From NCBI GenBank assembly GCA_023383015.1, contig JAHDXW010000008.1, forward strand, positions 62,001 through 126,000: a stretch of 64,000 bases of DNA, written 5' to 3'. This document shows positions 1 through 10,538 of this stretch, piece after piece. The stretch comes from Paracoccaceae bacterium. GTDB lineage: Bacteria; Pseudomonadota; Alphaproteobacteria; Rhodobacterales; Rhodobacteraceae. The notes under the pieces are model-generated. The model worked only from the letters and a program-made list of their open reading frames with translations, did not search any database and was not told the DNA's origin. How positions within the stretch are numbered: the first letter of the stretch is position 1; each line of letters opens with the position of its first letter. The position numbers and the translations under genes are program-made.

Positions 1-665
1 ACCACGAGATGATGGCGCATGTGCCGGTGCTCGCCCATGGCGCGGCCCGGCGCGTGCTGATCGTCGGCGGCGGCGACGGCGGGCTTGCGCGCGAGGTTCT
101 TCGCCACCGCGGGGTCGAGCAGGTGACGATGGTCGAGATCGACCGCGCGGTGGTCGATTTCGCCCGCGAGCACCTGCCGACGGTCTCGGCCGGTGCCTTC
201 GACGACCCCCGGCTCGAACTCGTGATTGACGACGGGGCGGCCTTCGTCGGCCGCGACGGCCCGGCCTTCGACGTCATCCTCGTCGATTCGACCGACCCGG
301 TCGGGCCGGGCGAGGCCCTGTTCACGGACAGCTTCTATGGCCGGGCGAAGCGCCGGCTTGCCCCCGGCGGCATCCTCGTCACCCAGAACGGCGTCCCCTT
401 CTTGCAGCCGGACGAGCTTGCCGCGACGATGCGCGCCTTCGCGGCGCTCTTTGCCGACGCCGCCTGCTACCTGATCACCGTGCCCACCTACGCCGGCGGG
501 CCGATGGCGCTGGGCTGGGGTACCGACGGCCCGGCCAGGTCGGTGCCGCTCGAGGTGCTGGAGGCGCGCTTCGCAGCCGCGGGGCTGGCCACGCGCTGCT
601 ACACGCCCGAACTGCACCGGGCCGCCTTCGCGCTGCCGGCCTATGTGCGGGCGCTCATGCACTGA
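1..665 (+). CDS. speE: Polyamine aminopropyltransferase (spermidine synthase), 5' end outside window
   Basis: Transfers an aminopropyl group from decarboxylated S-adenosylmethionine to putrescine. The reading frame is already open at base 1: bases 1-8 complete Tyr-His-Glu before the first Met at 9, matching the family's conserved YHEMM segment. The N-terminal beta domain is therefore outside the window and Met at 9 is not the true start. Visible are the SAM-binding loop GGGDGG, the acidic VEID that binds the ribose, an IDDG segment, and the DSTDPVGP catalytic loop. The 3' end overlaps the convergent thioesterase gene by 11 bp. Family assignment is firm; spermidine versus another polyamine product cannot be settled from sequence. 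Confidence 0.93.
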   Translation, partial: HEMMAHVPVLAHGAARRVLIVGGGDGGLAREVLRHRGVEQVTMVEIDRAVVDFAREHLPTVSAGAFDDPRLELVIDDGAAFVGRDGPAFDVILVDSTDPVGPGEALFTDSFYGRAKRRLAPGGILVTQNGVPFLQPDELAATMRAFAALFADAACYLITVPTYAGGPMALGWGTDGPARSVPLEVLEARFAAAGLATRCYTPELHRAAFALPAYVRALMH

Positions 666-1083
666 CCGCGCCGGGCGGGATCGAGTAGGTCATCGTCGCC
701 CGCGCCACCGGCCCCTCGGTGCCCTCCGAGAAGATCAGGACGTCGCCGACCGCCAGCGACCGGCCGAGCTTGAGCAGCCGCGCCTCGCCCAGCAGGTCGG
801 CGCCCGGGCCCGGCTTGCGCAGGAAGTCGATGCTGGCGCCGGTGGTCACCGCCAGGGCAACCGGCCCGAGGCGCGACAGGATCGCGAGGTAGATGGCGAC
901 ATCGGCGAGGGCGAACATCGAGGGGCCCGAGACCGTGCCGCCCGGGCGCAGGTGGCGTTCGGCCACCGCCATCCGGACTGTCAGGCCCTCGTCGCGCGAC
1001 CGCTCGATGCGGAAGTCGCCGGCGACCTGGGGGAATGCGGCGGCAAGGAAGCGGTGCAGCTCGTCGATGCCCATCGCCGCCAT
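655..1083 (-). CDS. PaaI-family hotdog-fold thioesterase
   Basis: A 142-residue single hotdog domain, predicted to hydrolyse acyl-CoA thioesters in the cytoplasm. The region around residues 45-60 has the PaaI/YbgC-type pattern GGTVSGPSMFALADVA, where the long hotdog helix carries the catalytic acidic residue, followed by beta strands containing FLRKP. The frame stays open far upstream towards base 1920, but that part is antisense to the enoyl-CoA hydratase gene. I place the start at the first Met of MAAMGIDEL; a start three codons later is equally possible. Substrate unknown. It is convergent with speE and divergent from the hydratase gene. Confidence 0.8.
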   Translation of the reverse strand: MAAMGIDELHRFLAAAFPQVAGDFRIERSRDEGLTVRMAVAERHLRPGGTVSGPSMFALADVAIYLAILSRLGPVALAVTTGASIDFLRKPGPGADLLGEARLLKLGRSLAVGDVLIFSEGTEGPVARATMTYSIPPGAVSA

Positions 1084-1156
1084 GCCGCCCTCCGCCGCCG
1101 CCTGCCGGCCATGCATGCCCGCAGTCGCGCCGGCCGGCAACCCCGGTGCGGGGCGG

Positions 1157-1185
1157 TTGGCAGCGGCGGGGCAGGGGCGTAGACT
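1157..1185 (+). promoter_or_regulatory. Candidate sigma-70 promoter for the enoyl-CoA hydratase gene
   Basis: TTGGCA (1157-1162) and TAGACT (1180-1185) are separated by 17 bp. The start codon follows about 37 bp after the -10, with a purine-rich GGGGGGCGGGCG ribosome-binding region just before it. Pattern match only. Confidence 0.5.
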
Positions 1186-1221
1186 GGCCCCCTGGCAGGT
1201 CTGGGCAAGGGGGGGCGGGCG

Positions 1222-2028
1222 ATGGACGGTCCGGTGCTGGTGCGCGACGATCCGGGCGGCGGGGTGGCGGTGCTGACGCTGAGCCGCCCCGCCCAGCTCA
1301 ATGCGCTGTCGGACGCGCTGCTGGCCGCCCTTGCCGATGCCTTCGCCGCGCTGGCCGGCGACCGCGCGACCCGCGTCGTCATCCTCCGCGGGGCGGGGCG
1401 GGCCTTCTGCGCCGGCCACGACCTGCGCGAGATGCAGGCCGGCCGCCAGGCCGAGGACCGCGGTCGGGCCTATTTCGCCGGCCTCTTCGGCCGCTGCGCG
1501 GAGGTGATGCAGGCGATCCCGCGCCTGCCCCAGCCGGTGATCGCCCAGGTCCACGGCATCGCCACCGCCGCCGGCTGCCAGCTTGCCGCCTCCTGCGACA
1601 TGGTGGTGGCCGCCGAGGACGCCCGCTTCGGCGTCAACGGCGTCAACATCGGGCTGTTCTGCTCTACGCCCATGGTCGCGCTGACCCGCGCGGTGCCGCG
1701 CAAGGCGGCCTTCGAGATGCTGACCACCGGCGCCTTCCTGCCGGCGGTCCGGGCCGAGGCGCTGGGCCTGGTCAACCGCGTCGTCCCTGCCGACCGCCTC
1801 GAGGACGAGACGCGGGCGCTGGCCGCCACCGTCGCATCCAAGCTCACGGCCGCGGTGCGCATCGGCAAGCGCGCCTTCCACGACCAGATCGGCATGGACC
1901 TTGCCGATGCCTACGCCCACGCCGGCGCCGTGATGGTCGAGAACATGCTCTGGCGTGACACCGAGGAGGGGATCGCGGCCTTCCTCGACCGGCGCCCGCC
2001 GGCCTGGCAGGGGGGCGGGCAGGGCTAG
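1222..2028 (+). CDS. Enoyl-CoA hydratase/isomerase family protein
   Basis: A 268-residue crotonase-fold protein. Family marks are the N-terminal LSRPAQLNALS segment, the first oxyanion-hole motif FCAGHDLREM near residue 68, and the second oxyanion segment GIATAAGCQLAASCDMVVA near residue 115. Crotonases hydrate, isomerise or cleave acyl-CoA thioesters; the length fits a stand-alone hydratase. The exact reaction is not readable: the family also contains isomerases and hydrolases. It is transcribed alone, between a divergent thioesterase, itself possibly acyl-CoA related, and the rplU promoter. Confidence 0.85.
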   Translation: MDGPVLVRDDPGGGVAVLTLSRPAQLNALSDALLAALADAFAALAGDRATRVVILRGAGRAFCAGHDLREMQAGRQAEDRGRAYFAGLFGRCAEVMQAIPRLPQPVIAQVHGIATAAGCQLAASCDMVVAAEDARFGVNGVNIGLFCSTPMVALTRAVPRKAAFEMLTTGAFLPAVRAEALGLVNRVVPADRLEDETRALAATVASKLTAAVRIGKRAFHDQIGMDLADAYAHAGAVMVENMLWRDTEEGIAAFLDRRPPAWQGGGQG

Positions 2029-2067
2029 GGCAAGGCTGGGGCACGGGGGCAGGGGGCGGTGCGCCGC

Positions 2068-2096
2068 TTGACTTCCGCGGCCGCCTCACCCATAAG
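2068..2096 (+). promoter_or_regulatory. Promoter of rplU-rpmA
   Basis: TTGACT (2068-2073), a 17-bp spacer, then CATAAG (2091-2096). This would start a transcript near 2103 with a leader of about 135 nt before rplU. It is one of the best -35/-10 pairs in the window, as expected for a ribosomal protein operon. Confidence 0.65.
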
Positions 2097-2137
2097 CCCG
2101 CATCCCGGGCGGAACGCCGCCGCGGGGAATGCAATCT

Positions 2138-2159
2138 CGCCCCGGAATGCACCGGGGCG
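2138..2159 (+). promoter_or_regulatory. Stem-loop in the rplU mRNA leader
   Basis: CGCCCCGG (2138-2145) pairs perfectly with CCGGGGCG (2152-2159) around a 6-nt loop. It lies about 80 nt before the rplU start in the predicted leader. Ribosomal protein leaders often carry autoregulatory RNA folds; whether this one does is inference. Confidence 0.45.
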
Positions 2160-2237
2160 CGCTGTCCGGGGCGCCGGGTGACCGGCCGAACGCCCGCAAG
2201 GGGGCCGTAGGGCGCGGCAGTCGAAGGGGAAGTTGCG

Positions 2238-2576
2238 ATGTTTGCGGTCCTGAAGACCGGCGGCAAGCAGTACAGGGTGCGCGAGGGCGACATCCTGCGG
2301 GTGGAGAAGCTTGACGCCGCGCCGGGTGCGTCGGTCCGCTTCGAGGAGGTGCTGGTTATCGGTGGCGCGTCCACCGTGGTCGGCGCCCCCACGATCGCCG
2401 GCGCCGCGGTCGAGGCCGAGGTGCTGGACCAGGTGAAGGCGGACAAGGTCATCACCTTCGTCAAGCGCCGGCGCAAGCATTCCTCGCAGCGCACCCGCGG
2501 CCATCGCCAGAAGCTGACGCTGGTCAAGGTGACCGGCATTGTGGCGGGGCACGCTGCCGCCGCCGCGGCCGAGTGA
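2238..2576 (+). CDS. rplU: 50S ribosomal protein bL21
   Basis: A 112-residue protein starting [14 protein letters not shown], the signature N-terminus of bL21, with the conserved basic [16 protein letters not shown] segment near residues 75-90 that contacts 23S rRNA. An AAGGGGAAG Shine-Dalgarno sequence precedes the ATG. It is slightly longer than the E. coli protein because of an alanine-rich tail. rpmA follows after 13 bp, the standard bL21-bL27 operon. Confidence 0.98.
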   Translation: MFAVLKTGGKQYRVREGDILRVEKLDAAPGASVRFEEVLVIGGASTVVGAPTIAGAAVEAEVLDQVKADKVITFVKRRRKHSSQRTRGHRQKLTLVKVTGIVAGHAAAAAAE

Positions 2577-2589
2577 GGAGGGCAGGTCA

Positions 2590-2859
2590 ATGGCACACAA
2601 GAAGGCAGGCGGTTCCTCGCGCAACGGGCGCGATTCGATCGGCCGGCGGCTGGGCGTGAAGCTCTCGGGCGGCAGCCATGCCATTCCGGGTAACATCATC
2701 ATCCGCCAGCGCGGCACCCGCTGGTGGCCTGGCAACGGCGTGGGCATGGGCACCGATCACACGATCTTCGCCATGGCCGAGGGCAAGGTCACCTTCCACA
2801 GGGGGCTCAAGGGCCGAACCTTCGTGTCGGTGCTGCCTGCGGTGGAGGCCGCCGAGTAG
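2590..2859 (+). CDS. rpmA: 50S ribosomal protein bL27
   Basis: An 89-residue protein starting [16 protein letters not shown], the conserved N-terminal arm that reaches towards the peptidyl-transferase centre. There is no extra propeptide before MAHKK, so the Prp cleavage known from Firmicutes is not needed. The in-frame extension upstream overlaps rplU and is rejected because a GAGGAGGGCAG ribosome-binding site directly precedes this ATG. Co-transcribed with rplU. Confidence 0.98.
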   Translation: MAHKKAGGSSRNGRDSIGRRLGVKLSGGSHAIPGNIIIRQRGTRWWPGNGVGMGTDHTIFAMAEGKVTFHRGLKGRTFVSVLPAVEAAE

Positions 2860-2888
2860 CCGGTCCCGGACATCTGCCTGGTGCAGGC

Positions 2889-2926
2889 ACGGGGGATCGG
2901 CGGGGGCCGGTCCCCCGTTCGGCTTT
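2889..2926 (+). terminator. Probable intrinsic terminator after rpmA
   Basis: ACGGGGGA (2889-2896) pairs with TCCCCCGT (2911-2918) in a perfect 8-bp stem, followed by the short T-containing tract TCGGCTTT. The U-tract is weak, so read-through into the acetyltransferase and obgE is possible. Confidence 0.5.
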
Positions 2927-3050
2927 CACGCGCGGCGACGGGCCGCGGCCGCGGCACCACGGGATTCACGTTACGTTACGGGCATTGCAGGCGAACTGGC
3001 CGGGTGCCCTCCCGCCCTCGGGCGGGCATGCGCTTCGGAGGAGGAAGCCC

Positions 3051-3590
3051 ATGAAGATCGAGGCCATTGCCGCCCAGCCGGTGATCGAGGCAGGCCGGTT
3101 CGTGCTGCGCCCGCCGCGGCGGTCGGATGCGGGGCTGCTGGGGCTCTACGCCGGCGACCGGCGGGTGGCCGAGGGCACGCGCTCGGTTCCCCATCCGCTG
3201 CCGCCGGGCGCCACCGAGGCCTTCATCGCCCGCGCCCTGTCGGAGGGCCGGCGGGAGGATGTCTGGGTCATGGACGGCGCCGCCCAGGGGCTGGACGAGG
3301 TCCTCGGCGTGATCAGCCTGACGCGCATGGGCGGCGGCCAGAGCCAGATCGGCTACTGGGTGGCGCCCGCCTTCTGGAACGCCGGCTTCGCCTCCGAGGC
3401 GGTGCGGGCGCTGGTGGCCGCCGACCCCCATGACGCGCGGACGCTGTTTGCCGAGGTGTTCCAGGACAACCCCGTCTCGGCGCGGGTTCTCACCAACGCC
3501 GGCTTCGAGTATCTGGGCGACGCCGAGGCGTTCTCGGTGGCCCGCGGCCGGGTGGTCCCGACCTGGACCTACCTGCGCAAGCGCGGCTGA
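3051..3590 (+). CDS. GNAT-family N-acetyltransferase (RimJ/RimL type)
   Basis: A 179-residue acetyltransferase of the ribosomal-protein/aminoglycoside-type GNAT group. The N-terminal GRFVLRPPRRSDA segment, the central strand QIGYWVAPAFWNAGFASEAVRAL, which binds the acetyl-CoA pyrophosphate, and the NPVSARVLTNAGFEYLG segment are characteristic. The ATG follows a GGAGGAGGAAG ribosome-binding site; the frame is open upstream but has no better start. Acceptor unknown. It sits between rpmA and obgE, 24 bp from obgE, a position common in related genomes. Confidence 0.88.
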   Translation: MKIEAIAAQPVIEAGRFVLRPPRRSDAGLLGLYAGDRRVAEGTRSVPHPLPPGATEAFIARALSEGRREDVWVMDGAAQGLDEVLGVISLTRMGGGQSQIGYWVAPAFWNAGFASEAVRALVAADPHDARTLFAEVFQDNPVSARVLTNAGFEYLGDAEAFSVARGRVVPTWTYLRKRG

Positions 3591-3614
3591 GAGGCCGGAG
3601 GGAGGGGTGCGGCC

Positions 3615-4646
3615 ATGAAGTTCCTCGACCTCGCGCGCGTGCACATCCGCTCGGGGGCGGGGGGCGGGGGCTGCTCCAGCTTCAGGCGCGAGAAGTTCGT
3701 CGAGTTCGGCGGCCCCGACGGCGGTGACGGCGGCCGCGGCGGTGACGTCTGGGCCGAGGCCGTCGCCGGCCTCAACACGCTCATCGACTTCCGCTACCAG
3801 CAGCATTTCTTTGCCGCCAACGGCCAGCCCGGAATGGGTGCCCAGCGCACCGGCCGCGACGGCGCCGACATCGTGCTGAAGGTGCCCGCCGGCACCGAGG
3901 TCCTCGAGGAGGACGGCGAGACGCTGGTTGCCGACCTGCTGCGCCCGGGCGAGCGCGTCTGCCTGGCGCGCGGGGGCAACGGCGGCTGGGGCAACCTTCG
4001 CTTCGTGTCGTCCACCAACCGCGCCCCCCGCCACGCCAACCCCGGCCAGCCGGGGGTGGAGCGCACGCTCTGGCTGCGGCTGAAGCTGATCGCCGACGCC
4101 GGCCTCGTGGGGCTGCCCAACGCCGGCAAGTCGACCTTCCTTGCCGCCACCTCCAACGCCCGGCCCCGGATCGCCGACTATCCCTTCACGACGCTGCAGC
4201 CGGGTCTCGGGGTGGTCGCGGTGGACGGGCACGAATTCGTGCTGGCCGACATCCCGGGCCTGATCGAGGGGGCAAGCGAGGGGCGCGGCCTCGGCGACCA
4301 GTTCCTCGGCCATGTCGAGCGCTGCGCGGTGCTGCTGCACCTGGTCGACGGCACCTCGGGCCAGGTGGCGCACGACTACCGCACCGTTGCCGCCGAACTC
4401 GACGCCTACTCCCCCGCGCTCGCCGCCAAGCCGCGGCTGGTCGCGCTGAACAAGGTCGACGCGCTCGACGGGCGCACCCGCGCCGCCCGCCGGCGGGCGC
4501 TGGCGCGGGCCGCGGGCCAGCCGGTGCTGGAGCTCTCGGCCGCCACCGGCCAGGGCGTGGCGCAGGTGCTGCGCGCGCTGTGGGCGGCGGTCGCGGCCGC
4601 GCGGGAGCCCGCCGCGCCGGCCGAGGGCGGCACATGGCAGCCCTGA
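3615..4646 (+). CDS. obgE: Obg family GTPase (CgtA/ObgE)
   Basis: A 343-residue ribosome-associated GTPase acting in 50S maturation and stress control. The glycine-rich Obg fold occupies residues 1-158 ([29 protein letters not shown]). The G domain has the Walker [10 protein letters not shown] at 166-173, switch I with YPFTTLQP, the DIPG motif, and NKVD. The C-terminal extension is short and alanine-rich. The gene overlaps proB by 13 bp, the usual obgE-proB arrangement in this group. Confidence 0.97.
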   Translation: MKFLDLARVHIRSGAGGGGCSSFRREKFVEFGGPDGGDGGRGGDVWAEAVAGLNTLIDFRYQQHFFAANGQPGMGAQRTGRDGADIVLKVPAGTEVLEEDGETLVADLLRPGERVCLARGGNGGWGNLRFVSSTNRAPRHANPGQPGVERTLWLRLKLIADAGLVGLPNAGKSTFLAATSNARPRIADYPFTTLQPGLGVVAVDGHEFVLADIPGLIEGASEGRGLGDQFLGHVERCAVLLHLVDGTSGQVAHDYRTVAAELDAYSPALAAKPRLVALNKVDALDGRTRAARRRALARAAGQPVLELSAATGQGVAQVLRALWAAVAAAREPAAPAEGGTWQP

Positions 4647-5767
4647 CCGCGCCAGCGGCCGCGCCGCGGGTGGCGGGCGCGCGCCGCCTGGTCGTCAAGA
4701 TCGGGTCGGCGCTCCTGGTCGAGGGGCTGTCGGGGCGGCTTCGCGAGGGCTGGCTGGCCGGCCTGGCCGAGGATGTGGCCGCGGCGAGGGCGCGGGGCAG
4801 CGACGTCATTCTCGTCTCCTCGGGCGCGATCGCGCTCGGCCGCGGCGTGCTCGGCTTCCCGCCCGGCGCGCTCGCCCTCGAGCAGAGCCAGGCCGCCGCG
4901 GCGGTCGGCCAGATCCGCCTCGCCCGCGCCTACGAGGCCGCGCTTGCCCCCCATGGCATCACCGCCGCCCAGGTTCTCGTGACGCTCGAGGATACCGCCG
5001 ACCGGCGCCGCTACCTCAACGCCCGGGCGACGCTGGCCACCCTGCTCGGTCTCGGCGCGGTGCCGATCGTCAACGAGAACGACACCGTGGCCACCGACGA
5101 GATCCGCTTCGGCGACAACGACCGTCTGGCGGCACAGATCGCCGTGACGGTGGGTGCCGACCAGCTGGTGCTGCTGTCGGACGTCGACGGCTTCTACACC
5201 GCCAACCCCAAGACCGACCCTGCCGCACGCCGGCTGGAGGTGATCGCCCGGATCGGCCCCGAGATCGAGGCAATGGCCGGGGATGCGGTGTCGGGTCTCT
5301 CGAAGGGCGGCATGAAGACCAAGCTGATGGCGGCCAAGACCGCCGTCGCCGGCGGCTGCGCGATGGCGATCATGGAAGGGTCGGTGATGCGGCCGCTTGC
5401 GGCGCTGGCCGCCGGGGCGCCCTGCAGCTGGTTCCTGCCCGAGCGCGACCCGCAGGCGGCGCGCAAGCTCTGGATCGCGGCGATGAAGGAGCGGGGCGCG
5501 GTCCGCATCGACGCCGGCGCCGCGCGGGCGCTGGCGCAGGGCAAGTCGCTCCTGCCGGCGGGCGTGGTGGCGGTGGAGGGCGCCTTCGGCCGTGGCGAGC
5601 CGGTGGCCGTCCTCGGCCCGGCGGGCGAGGCCCTCGGCAAGGGGCTGATCCGCTACACCGCGGAGGAGGCTCGCATCATCGCCGGCCGCCGGACGGGCGA
5701 GATCGCGGCGCTGCTCGGCTACCCCGGCCGCGCCGCGCTGATCCACCGCGACGACATGGCGCTCTGA
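4634..5767 (+). CDS. proB: Glutamate 5-kinase
   Basis: Phosphorylates L-glutamate with ATP, the first step of proline synthesis. A 377-residue protein. The amino acid kinase domain covers roughly residues 15-270 ([64 protein letters not shown]). A C-terminal PUA domain covers about 290-370 ([13 protein letters not shown]). The start at MAALTAP is chosen because it keeps the kinase fold close to the family's N-terminus and gives a short overlap with obgE. proA is not in the window. Confidence 0.96.
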   Translation: MAALTAPAAAPRVAGARRLVVKIGSALLVEGLSGRLREGWLAGLAEDVAAARARGSDVILVSSGAIALGRGVLGFPPGALALEQSQAAAAVGQIRLARAYEAALAPHGITAAQVLVTLEDTADRRRYLNARATLATLLGLGAVPIVNENDTVATDEIRFGDNDRLAAQIAVTVGADQLVLLSDVDGFYTANPKTDPAARRLEVIARIGPEIEAMAGDAVSGLSKGGMKTKLMAAKTAVAGGCAMAIMEGSVMRPLAALAAGAPCSWFLPERDPQAARKLWIAAMKERGAVRIDAGAARALAQGKSLLPAGVVAVEGAFGRGEPVAVLGPAGEALGKGLIRYTAEEARIIAGRRTGEIAALLGYPGRAALIHRDDMAL

Positions 5768-5830
5768 GGCCGGCCCCGCCCGCGCCCCGGGCCGCCGGCC
5801 GGTCCCGCCGCACGGCCGCCGGCTGTTGCC

Positions 5831-7030
5831 TCACCCCGCCCGTGCGCCGTCGCCGGCCGCCGAGGGCGCGCCGGCCGGTCCGGTCGCGCCCGGGTCGCGC
5901 ACGATCCAGCCCCCGCCCAGCACCCGCGTTCCCTCGGAGGCATAGAAGACGCAGGCCTGCCCGGGGCTCACGCCTTCCTCGGCGGCCAGGAGTTCCACCT
6001 CCGCCCGCCCGGCCTGGCCCATCCGCAGCAGCGCCGGCCGCGGCGGGCGGGTCGAGCGCACCCGCACCTCGAGCGCCACCTCGGCCCCCGGCGGCAGGTC
6101 CCCCTCGCCCAGCCAGTTGACCTCGGCAAGCGGCACCCGGCGCGTGGCCAGCGCGGCGCGCGGGCCCACGACCACGCGACGGGCGTCGGCGTCTAGCCGC
6201 AGCACGTACAGCGGCTCGCCCAGCCCGCCGAGCCCCAGGCCCCTGCGCTGGCCGATGGTGTAGCGCAGCACGCCCTCGTGCCGTCCGAGAACGCGGCCCT
6301 CGGGGTCGACGATCTCGCCCGGCTCGGCCGCGCCGGGGCGCAGCTTCTCGATCACGGCGCGGTAGTCGCCGCCGGGGACGAAGCAGATGTCCTGGCTGTC
6401 GGGCTTGTCGGCCACCGCCAGGCCGAAGCGCGCGGCCAGCGCCCGCGTCTCGGCCTTGGAGGCGAGATGGCCGAGCGGGAAGCGCAGGTAGGCCAGCTGC
6501 GCCGGGGTGGTGGCGAAAAGGAAGTAGGACTGGTCGCGGTCCGGGTCGGCGGCGCGGTGCAGCTCGGGCCCCGCCGGTCCCTCGCGGCGGCGCACGTAGT
6601 GGCCCGTGGCCATGCAGTCGGCGCCAAGCTCCTCGGCCGTCGCCATCAGGTCGCGGAACTTGACCCGCTGGTTGCAGCGGATGCACGGCACCGGCGTCGC
6701 CCCGGCCAGGTAGCTGGCCGCGAACTCCTCGATCACCGCCTCGCGGAAGACGCTCTCGTAGTCGAGCACGTAATGGGGAAAGCCCAGCCGCTCGGCCACC
6801 CGGCGGGCGTCGTGGATGTCCTGGCCGGCGCAGCAGGCACCCTTGCGCGCCAGCGCCGCGCCGTGGTCGTAAAGCTGCAGGGTCACGCCGACGACATCGT
6901 AGCCCTCCGCGGCCAGCATCGCCGCAACCACCGATGAATCGACGCCGCCCGACATCGCCACCACGACGCGCGTCTCGGCGGGCGGCTTCATGAGGCCGAG
7001 CGAGTTCGGCAGGGCACGGTCGAGGGGCAT
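5831..7030 (-). CDS. mnmA: tRNA-specific 2-thiouridylase MnmA
   Basis: Puts sulfur on U34 of the Lys, Glu and Gln tRNAs. 399 residues. The ATP-pyrophosphatase loop SGGVDSS is at 27-33. Cys116 in PCIRCNQ and the Cys in [10 protein letters not shown] form the persulfide/disulfide pair. The tRNA-recognition segment GHYVRR and the C-terminal beta-barrel follow. It is slightly longer than the E. coli enzyme because of an N-terminal lead and an alanine/glycine-rich tail. Transcribed alone from a recognisable promoter, divergent from sciP. Confidence 0.96.
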   Translation of the reverse strand: MPLDRALPNSLGLMKPPAETRVVVAMSGGVDSSVVAAMLAAEGYDVVGVTLQLYDHGAALARKGACCAGQDIHDARRVAERLGFPHYVLDYESVFREAVIEEFAASYLAGATPVPCIRCNQRVKFRDLMATAEELGADCMATGHYVRRREGPAGPELHRAADPDRDQSYFLFATTPAQLAYLRFPLGHLASKAETRALAARFGLAVADKPDSQDICFVPGGDYRAVIEKLRPGAAEPGEIVDPEGRVLGRHEGVLRYTIGQRRGLGLGGLGEPLYVLRLDADARRVVVGPRAALATRRVPLAEVNWLGEGDLPPGAEVALEVRVRSTRPPRPALLRMGQAGRAEVELLAAEEGVSPGQACVFYASEGTRVLGGGWIVRDPGATGPAGAPSAAGDGARAG

Positions 7031-7063
7031 CGGGTCATCCGGGGGGAGGGGTGGTTGGCCGTG

Positions 7064-7091
7064 AATATAGGAAAATCCGCCGTAGTCTCAA
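7064..7091 (-). promoter_or_regulatory. Promoter of mnmA
   Basis: On the minus strand, TTGAGA (7091-7086) and TATATT (7069-7064) are separated by 16 bp. The mnmA start lies about 34 bp downstream. The short AT-rich patch stands out from its GC-rich surroundings. Confidence 0.6.
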
Positions 7092-7099
7092 CCGCCGGT

Positions 7100-7114
7100 T
7101 TCACCGCGCCTTAA
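7100..7114 (+). promoter_or_regulatory. Putative CtrA box upstream of sciP
   Basis: TTCA-N7-TTAA, one mismatch from the CtrA full-site consensus TTAA-N7-TTAA, 58 bp before the sciP start. Binding is inferred from the motif and from the adjoining CtrA-circuit genes. Confidence 0.45.
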
Positions 7115-7171
7115 GCCTGCCGGGCGAGCCTCGCGCCCGGTGGGAACGGGTGGGGCCTTTGGAGGGGAGCG

Positions 7172-7450
7172 ATGTATCTCAAGCGCGTCGATGGTCCGCG
7201 GGCGGTGACCCTGCCGGACGGCAGCATCATGACGAGGGCCGACCTGCCGCCGCCCGAGACCCGCCGCTGGGTGGCCAGCCGCAAGGCGCGGGTGGTGCGC
7301 GCGGTCACCGCCGGGCTCATCCCGCTCGTCGAGGCGCTGGAACGCTACGGCCTGTCGGAGGAGGAGTTCGCGCTCTGGCGCGCGGCGGTCGAGGCGCATG
7401 GCGAGGCGGCGCTGAAGGTGACCGCGCTGCGCCGCTTCCGCAATCCCTGA
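7172..7450 (+). CDS. sciP: SciP-type CtrA inhibitor (DUF1153)
   Basis: A 92-residue DUF1153 protein. In Caulobacter, SciP binds DNA-bound CtrA and blocks its recruitment of RNA polymerase. Seen here are the conserved N-terminal MYLKRVDGPRAVTLPDGSIM, the LPPPETRRWVASRKARVV block and a helix-turn-helix-like segment GLIPLVEALERYGLSEEEFALW. GGAGGGGAGCG precedes the ATG. It is followed after 115 bp by ctrA in the same direction, so the response regulator and its small antagonist are neighbours, a common alphaproteobacterial arrangement. A putative CtrA box lies upstream. Confidence 0.93.
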   Translation: MYLKRVDGPRAVTLPDGSIMTRADLPPPETRRWVASRKARVVRAVTAGLIPLVEALERYGLSEEEFALWRAAVEAHGEAALKVTALRRFRNP

Positions 7451-7474
7451 GGGCGCGGCACAACGCGCGGTTGA

Positions 7475-10534
<3,060 letters not shown>

Positions 10535-10538
10535 GGCC

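Noticed and set aside
1084-1920. Long N-terminal extension of the thioesterase frame
   Set aside because: It lies antisense to the enoyl-CoA hydratase gene and shows no domain; the hotdog fold needs only the part from 1083.
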